Below are positions 6,144 to 7,006 of a stretch of DNA of 7,006 nt, piece by piece. The DNA comes from an uncultured Ruminococcus sp. Its GTDB lineage: Bacteria; Bacillota; Clostridia; Oscillospirales; Acutalibacteraceae. Numbering within the stretch: position 1 is the stretch's first letter; each line of letters opens with the position of its first letter. The DNA lies in assembly GCA_902783815.1 (NCBI GenBank), contig CACZSM010000278.1, positions 1 through 7,006 of the forward strand, written 5' to 3'. A model generated the notes under the pieces. It searched no databases. It was not told where the DNA came from and saw only the letters and a program-made list of their open reading frames with translations. Made by a program: the position numbers and the translations under genes.

Positions 6144-7006
6144 GCTGATGAGGTCAGAACTTCTCCTGTTGGATCAAGTGAGTATGTTGATGCAACTGAC
6201 TCCTCTGAATGGAGAAAATTCAAGGAGGGCGTCGAAAAGGAGAATGAACAGAAGAGAATAAAGATGGAGATGGATAAGCTCAAGGAAAGTAAAAAGAAGT
6301 TCAGTAAGCCCATGAAGGGCGGAGACTGGGTCAAATTCATTATCCTTGTCGTTATCGCATTGCTGTTCCTTGTGCCGATAGTATTGGTCATCGTAAACAG
6401 CTTCAAATCCAAGAACTTTATTCTTGAGGATGCTTTTGCTTTTCCGAATGAGAGTAACCTTCCGCGCGATGTCGATACAAATGAGATCGTTGTATTTGGT
6501 AACTATATCTGGGGTATGGAAGATATCCACTTCCTGCCTTCGTTTATCAATTCACTTATCGTAACTGTCGGATCAGTTATCGTACTTGTGCTTGCAACCT
6601 CTATGTGCGCATGGTACATAACAAGAGTAAAGACCTGGTACACGAAACTGATGTATCTTCTCTTTGCCTGCTCAATGATCGTGCCTTTCCAGATGGTAAT
6701 GTATCCTTTGGCATATATCACGAATCAGCTGCATCTTGACAGTATATGGGGTATTATCGTTATATACCTCGGATTCGGCGCAGGCCTGTCGGTATTTATG
6801 TTTGCCGGCTTCGTCAAATCGGTGCCTCTGGAAATTGAGGAGGCCGCCATGATCGACGGCTGCGGAACGATCAGGACTTTCTTCCGTATCGTTTTCCCGA
6901 TAATGAAGCCGTCGGCGATCACAGTCGCTATACTTAATGCAATGTGGATCTGGAACGACTACCTCCTTCCGTATCTCGTACTCCCGAAGAATGACCCGAA
7001 TGGTCT
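6141..7006 (+). CDS. Sugar ABC transporter permease, MalG/UgpE type (3' end outside window)
   Basis: The second half of the membrane channel; 288 residues are visible and no stop codon occurs before the edge of the window. It has an unusual hydrophilic N-terminal extension of about 62 residues. The first part is acidic and Ser-rich. Residues 24-56 are very rich in Lys and Glu (FKEGVEKENEQKRIKMEMDK) and likely form a helix or coiled coil. Members of this family normally begin their first helix within some 10-30 residues. Helices are visible at about 66-86, 135-158, 167-186, 200-220 and from about 257. The EAA loop is intact (EEAAMIDGCGTIRTFFRIVFP, from residue 233). The family call is secure. 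The start is supported by the strong ribosome site and the TGATG overlap, so the extension is unlikely to be an annotation error, although an internal start such as Met58 cannot be excluded. Confidence 0.92.
   Translation, partial: MADEVRTSPVGSSEYVDATDSSEWRKFKEGVEKENEQKRIKMEMDKLKESKKKFSKPMKGGDWVKFIILVVIALLFLVPIVLVIVNSFKSKNFILEDAFAFPNESNLPRDVDTNEIVVFGNYIWGMEDIHFLPSFINSLIVTVGSVIVLVLATSMCAWYITRVKTWYTKLMYLLFACSMIVPFQMVMYPLAYITNQLHLDSIWGIIVIYLGFGAGLSVFMFAGFVKSVPLEIEEAAMIDGCGTIRTFFRIVFPIMKPSAITVAILNAMWIWNDYLLPYLVLPKNDPNG

Noticed and set aside
6098..6530. Antisense open frames of 104 and 118 residues
   Set aside because: They lie opposite the second permease, whose + strand product has clear helices and an EAA loop. 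Their hydrophobic or low-complexity stretches mirror that gene.
1..7006. CRISPR arrays, tRNA or rRNA genes, defence systems
   Set aside because: No regularly spaced direct repeats, cloverleaf-like sequences or defence protein motifs were seen on either strand.

Overview
The window looks like chromosomal DNA of a moderate-GC, Gram-positive anaerobe of the Clostridia, most likely a Ruminococcus-like gut or rumen bacterium. The reasons are strong AGGAGG-type ribosome sites, sigma-A style promoters with 17-base spacers, a lipoprotein sugar-binding component, and a CUT1 sugar ABC operon beside a large extracellular beta-propeller sensor. The genus is an inference from gene content and style; nothing here proves it. 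All four confident genes lie on the + strand.

Layout. Positions 1-192 hold short hairpins and an undecided open frame. A promoter at 193-221 serves gene 1 (264-3341). Gene 1 is a membrane sensor with a signal peptide, about fourteen propeller blades, a Y_Y_Y domain, one transmembrane helix and a cytoplasmic HD-GYP domain with intact motifs. Three bases after its stop codon lies a 140-base imperfect palindrome (3345-3484) that resembles a miniature transposable element. A terminator-like hairpin follows at 3498-3541. An AT-rich stretch leads to a second promoter (3633-3661) and an approximately 85-base leader with two hairpins.

The second transcription unit is a sugar ABC importer: a lipoprotein substrate-binding protein (3753-5171), a strong intercistronic stem-loop (5212-5242), a MalF/UgpA-type permease (5269-6141), and a MalG/UgpE-type permease (6141 to beyond 7006) that overlaps the previous stop codon by one base. 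The second permease is cut off by the window edge and has an unusually long charged N-terminus. No ATPase is visible. Many Gram-positive CUT1 importers share an ATPase of the MsmX/MsmK type encoded elsewhere, but one could also lie just downstream.

Working model (inference). The extracellular propeller region of gene 1 resembles the ectodomain of Bacteroides hybrid two-component glycan sensors, but its output domain is a predicted cyclic-di-GMP phosphodiesterase, not a histidine kinase. Next to an oligosaccharide-type importer, this suggests that an external glycan or surface cue is converted into a change in cyclic-di-GMP while the neighbouring importer takes up sugar. The two units have separate promoters, so any link is one of neighbourhood, not of a shared transcript. 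The most unusual items are the sensor architecture, the palindromic element, and the extended permease N-terminus.
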